The notes below the pieces were generated by a model. The model did not search any database. It was given only the letters and a program-made list of their open reading frames with translations, and was not told the DNA's origin. Below are positions 62,201 through 64,000 of a stretch of 64,000 nucleotides of DNA, in pieces (position 1 is the first letter of the stretch; each line of letters begins with the position of its first letter). Source of the DNA: Acidobacteriota bacterium (GTDB lineage Bacteria > Acidobacteriota > Terriglobia > Bryobacterales > Bryobacteraceae). A program made the position numbers and the translations under genes. The stretch is from contig JACTMJ010000010.1 of assembly GCA_014584705.1 (NCBI GenBank), positions 102,830 through 166,829 of the forward strand, read 5' to 3'.

Positions 62201-62296
62201 ATGACAGAGTTGCGCGAGGGCCGCACCATACGCGGCAACCGCGTGACCGTGCCCGCGAAGCAAACCCTGATTCTCGAAGTCTTCGGTGCGCCGTAG
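59291..62296 (+). CDS. secreted GH42-like beta-galactosidase-family glycosidase with N-terminal CBM-like domain
   Basis: A 1001-residue exported enzyme. Signal segment about 5-30, then a jelly-roll carbohydrate-binding-like domain (about 38-195: VTVLDDFESPQAADRW, WTHVEVNLNPL, SVFYLDNLRVVSG). The TIM barrel has IMAYELSYMCYCERSQAMFR with candidate acid/base Glu471, parallel to the NNEYG motif of GH42, and ADPEMSLQG with candidate nucleophile Glu623. A trimerisation-like domain (KILLVPGVRNLPAEVVAKL) and a small C-terminal beta domain follow. ATG at 59291 is preferred over GTG at 59279. It is about 300 residues longer than standard GH42 because of the N-terminal domain. Confidence 0.8.
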   Translation: MYSLSRFRTATLLALGLSLLLGYAVWGLAQQASGKVTVLDDFESPQAADRWEGDVRVESGRASHGTRSLRIAAGPQSPAVSSASLAADWSGHDRLLFDLYSEADGVTTATLRIYDGVGGDADTAARDDYFEGRNKILLLKGWTHVEVNLNPLKAASFARDIQLSRIRRILLEFESVRQPSVFYLDNLRVVSGTEGEATRSRMEAADLVSVIDNRWVTARQVARPEDVPEAGDVAELRRAAEHEVAELRIAIEAALTQGLDTVYQERSLVVADIGLGVRPLLPWFNRDDRKREMFRTVAASCRRSRHELEDLLRGATPREEVDDTQIDRPKVPPLPHLKGSQAEGWFFRDQNKDPLMILSAHSPSKALQRFFATPLQHIESYTVGGGSRWTIDESPVYEAFQTNPDAKRVGWDGWCGHLIRDLDSMGGTKKENVVICLESPAIRKAIAEYIRLNVPKFHQNPELLYDIMAYELSYMCYCERSQAMFREWLAKRHGGITEANRKWGTSFASFGDVNAPPVEHSRPLPGTNRALWYDWARFNMDRFTDHLLWVRGEIRRVSPDSVPLAAGGSSYMLSGSASTSGIDEERIVNEVDDLIIHEGGGSTMGMDLQLALSNTKKPLADPEMSLQGVEYLLPHFLHGKSVAQIYHWPAQPANEYYSNNSSSIAHSWRFSLADVDELLRVALDVRRLNKEVAAFVDAPAEAAILYSQTSTIQLPPEMVTWRTTPYLAELRKSYDASQFLDSKVTFITERQLLGGSANRFKILLVPGVRNLPAEVVAKLWDYAAQGGHVVVTPESLLGNEYNCPRPYLTKIGVSIRGTAHPRANASGRMVQGYDQSFSQSVDFVPAAAEELAPAASPNAGKLKAEGVRQSISAAPETRVLYRFADGAPAIVSKAMGKGLVTYAATSLDRESYARLLDASFESAGVSRPLRVHGSGPVEARYAKLGPRRLLYLTNFEGTPAEVTVDAAIQSMTELREGRTIRGNRVTVPAKQTLILEVFGAP

Positions 62297-62322
62297 ACCG
62301 GAACCGTGCCTCGGGTCGGGGC

Positions 62323-63699
62323 TCAGAACTCGCTGCCACCAACTTTCGCATCCTCAAGATCACCGGCTGTGCCGAACGGTTTCCCGATACCCCCCAGCCG
62401 TGCCGGCTGGCCGGTGGTGGCGATCACCGCCATCCAGAGATCCCCCTCGGGGTTGAGGTGCTTCTTGCTGCGCACGGCCGCCGGGATAGGCACATGCACG
62501 AAGTAGTTGTGCAGATACCCAATCAGCATGTCGGTCTTCCCCGCAACCGCGGCGTGAACGGCCATGCGGGCCATCTGGTCACAGAGTACGCTGTCGGCGG
62601 AGTTGGCGGGAACGCTCCGGATGAGGTAGCTCGGGTCAAAGTACTTGATCGCAATGGGCACACCCTCCGCGTCAAAGTATTCCCGGATGCGGTCTCGCAG
62701 AAAGACTCCCACGTCGTGGAGCTTCTGGTTTCCGGAGGCATCACGAGCATCTCGCGGACTCTCGAAGAGATCCTGCCCAGCGCCTTCGGCCACCACGAGT
62801 ACGGCATGGGCCTTCCGGAGGATGCGCTTCTTGAGAAACGCAAGCAGACCGTCGGGGCCATCCACTTCGAAAGGCAACTCGGGGATGAGTGTACAATTCA
62901 CTTCCTGGCTGGCGATGGTGGCGCCCGCGGCGATGAAGCCCGCATTGCGCCCCATCAGCTTGACGATGGCAAGTCCGTTGGGTGCACACTTGGCTTCCAC
63001 GTGAGCGCCATCGAGCACTTCCTTGGCCTTCTCGAGCGCGGTCGCGAAGCCAAACGAGCGCTGGACGAAATGGATGTCGTTGTCGATGGTCTTGGCAATG
63101 CCGACTACCGCAAGAGGAGCGCCTTGCCGGAGGGCTTCCTGCGCGATGGTGTGCGCGCCCCGCTGGGTGCCGTCTCCGCCAACGCAGAAGAGCATGTTCA
63201 CGCCGAGCGAGCAAAGGTAATCCACCATTACCTTCGGATCCTGCGGCCCCCGAGAGGAACCAAGAACCGTTCCTCCCAACTTGTGGATGTTCGAAACCAT
63301 CTGCGGATCCAGCTCCACGGGAGCAAGCCCGCTCGCGGGATTCAGCCCCTGGAAGCCGTTGCGGATGCCGAGGATATCCTTCAGCCCGTAGTGGTAGTAA
63401 AGCTCGTTGTGGACGGAGCGGATCACATTGTTCAGGCCGGGGCTCAGACCCCCGCAAGTGACAATGGCGGCTCTGCAATACTGCGGGCGAAAATACAATC
63501 GCGCGCGCGGACCCGCCTTCTCAAAACAAAGGCTGCTGTCGGTCTCCTCGCCGTCCCGCATCTCAATGTGGACAAGGACGCGTGCGCTGTCGTCCACGTA
63601 GTCGCCGATACCGTCCCCGGTTTCTCTGGACAAGGGAATCGGCGAGGCAATCTCACGCGGACCGAGTTCCGTGATTCTGAGCTGTTCCGGTGTGATCAT
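62323..63699 (-). CDS. pfkA: 6-phosphofructokinase
   Basis: A 458-residue PFK of the long, plant/protist-like class. An N-terminal extension of about 75 residues precedes the PFK fold (VTCGGLSPGLNNVIR). The phosphoryl-donor site reads GGDGT (174-178), with Gly as in ATP-dependent enzymes (PPi types have GGDDS), combined with Lys in KTIDND (203-208), the combination seen in plant and trypanosome ATP-PFKs. NAGFIAAGATIAS and YLIRSVPANSADS bind fructose 6-phosphate. It commits glucose to glycolysis. ATG at 63699 is preferred over the in-frame TTG at 63744. Donor assignment to ATP is inference. Confidence 0.92.
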   Translation of the reverse strand: MITPEQLRITELGPREIASPIPLSRETGDGIGDYVDDSARVLVHIEMRDGEETDSSLCFEKAGPRARLYFRPQYCRAAIVTCGGLSPGLNNVIRSVHNELYYHYGLKDILGIRNGFQGLNPASGLAPVELDPQMVSNIHKLGGTVLGSSRGPQDPKVMVDYLCSLGVNMLFCVGGDGTQRGAHTIAQEALRQGAPLAVVGIAKTIDNDIHFVQRSFGFATALEKAKEVLDGAHVEAKCAPNGLAIVKLMGRNAGFIAAGATIASQEVNCTLIPELPFEVDGPDGLLAFLKKRILRKAHAVLVVAEGAGQDLFESPRDARDASGNQKLHDVGVFLRDRIREYFDAEGVPIAIKYFDPSYLIRSVPANSADSVLCDQMARMAVHAAVAGKTDMLIGYLHNYFVHVPIPAAVRSKKHLNPEGDLWMAVIATTGQPARLGGIGKPFGTAGDLEDAKVGGSEF

Positions 63700-63830
63700 C
63701 TGAATCTTTGACCCTCGCCTCAAGGTTACACTGCGCGGGGCCAAAGAAACCCGTTGCGTTTGGAGCGGTGGAGTACAAGGGAGTGGGGCGGTTCCCGGAT
63801 CGCCCCGCGGGGGGATGTTCGTGAATCGCG

Positions 63831-64000
63831 CTATATCGCTTGTTCATTTTGCGAAACGAAGCCGTTTGGGACTTGGGAGAGTTTGGAGCGGAGGAAGTCT
63901 GCTTCCGTGACGGGCGTGGGCGCGTTCATGAGGGATTCGAGGGCGCGGAGGGCGGCGTCTTCGGCGTCTTCGACGGGCTCGGAATGGGCGGAACTAGGCT
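63831..64000 (-). CDS. 3' end of a gene cut by the window edge
   Basis: The minus strand is open from 64000 to a TAG at 63831-63833, giving 55 residues that end with SLMNAPTPVTEADF, LRSKLSQVPNGF and VSQNEQAI. The acidic, helical sequence (EPVEDAEDAALRALES) looks coding and has no stop. It is too short to identify. It lies upstream of the phosphofructokinase gene on the same strand with a gap of about 130 bp. Confidence 0.55.
   Translation of the reverse strand, partial: PSSAHSEPVEDAEDAALRALESLMNAPTPVTEADFLRSKLSQVPNGFVSQNEQAI

Noticed and set aside
1..64000. CRISPR arrays, insertion sequences, prophage, integron or toxin-antitoxin genes
   Set aside because: No spaced direct repeats, transposase, integrase or phage-like genes were seen on either strand; tRNA-His is not flanked by an integrase or an obvious repeated 3' end.

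Overview
The window is GC-rich, densely coded bacterial chromosome, most consistent with Acidobacteriota of the Bryobacterales/Solibacterales type. That placement rests on family content: an acidobacterial VWFA-related protein, two very large Oar-like TonB-dependent receptors, a DUF1549/DUF1553-DUF1501 pair, Tat-exported sulfatases and TIM-barrel isomerases, and an ECF sigma factor/membrane regulator/DUF3106-like cassette. No rRNA, CRISPR array, transposase, integrase or phage gene was seen. One tRNA-His gene is present.

Region by region. 0.3-4.3 kb: a HOGA/DapA-type aldolase, MtgA, an Rrf2 regulator and a cysteine-rich zinc-ribbon protein. 3.6-7.7 kb (minus): an NtrC-type regulator, a membrane histidine kinase and a lipoprotein. 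8.0-17.8 kb: a glycine-zipper lipoprotein, a PfkB sugar kinase, an M50 metalloprotease, tRNA-His, an ABC-2 permease with no ATPase beside it, a substrate-binding-like lipoprotein, the VWFA protein, a lone receiver domain, a family-3 glycosidase and a UlaG-like hydrolase. 17.9-24.4 kb (minus): a six-gene cluster in which every gene overlaps the next: polyprenyl synthase, phytoene desaturase, phytoene synthase, a membrane-anchored sulfite-oxidase-family molybdoenzyme, a family-2 glycosyltransferase and an acyltransferase. 24.7-29.5 kb (minus): a fumarylacetoacetase-family enzyme and the DUF1501/DUF1549 pair. 29.6-34.3 kb (minus): an ArsC/Spx-fold protein lacking its cysteine, 4-alpha-glucanotransferase, and an unrecognised 611-residue protein.

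34.4-41.6 kb is a carbohydrate and sulfate-ester region: a Tat-exported hydroxypyruvate-isomerase-like protein, two convergent sulfatases, a zinc alcohol dehydrogenase, and an isomerase/Gfo-Idh-MocA pair. 41.7-43.4 kb (minus) is the ECF sigma cassette, whose last gene encodes a protein with an exact 18-residue repeat. 43.6-50 kb: an MBL/beta-CASP hydrolase, two tandem PepSY-type membrane proteins and a 1192-residue TonB receptor. 50.4-54.1 kb: a secreted SGNH hydrolase, a secreted unknown, a phosphoesterase and aquaporin Z. 54.2-62.3 kb: a six-hairpin glycosidase, a 902-residue outer-membrane receptor and a GH42-like glycosidase, together resembling a polysaccharide-use locus. The window closes with a phosphofructokinase and the 3' end of another gene.

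The strongest candidate for something undescribed is the carotenoid operon. It has enzymes to make an acyclic C40 carotenoid and enzymes to glycosylate and acylate one, but no recognisable enzyme that adds the hydroxyl group glycosylation needs. The molybdoenzyme sits exactly between those two halves.
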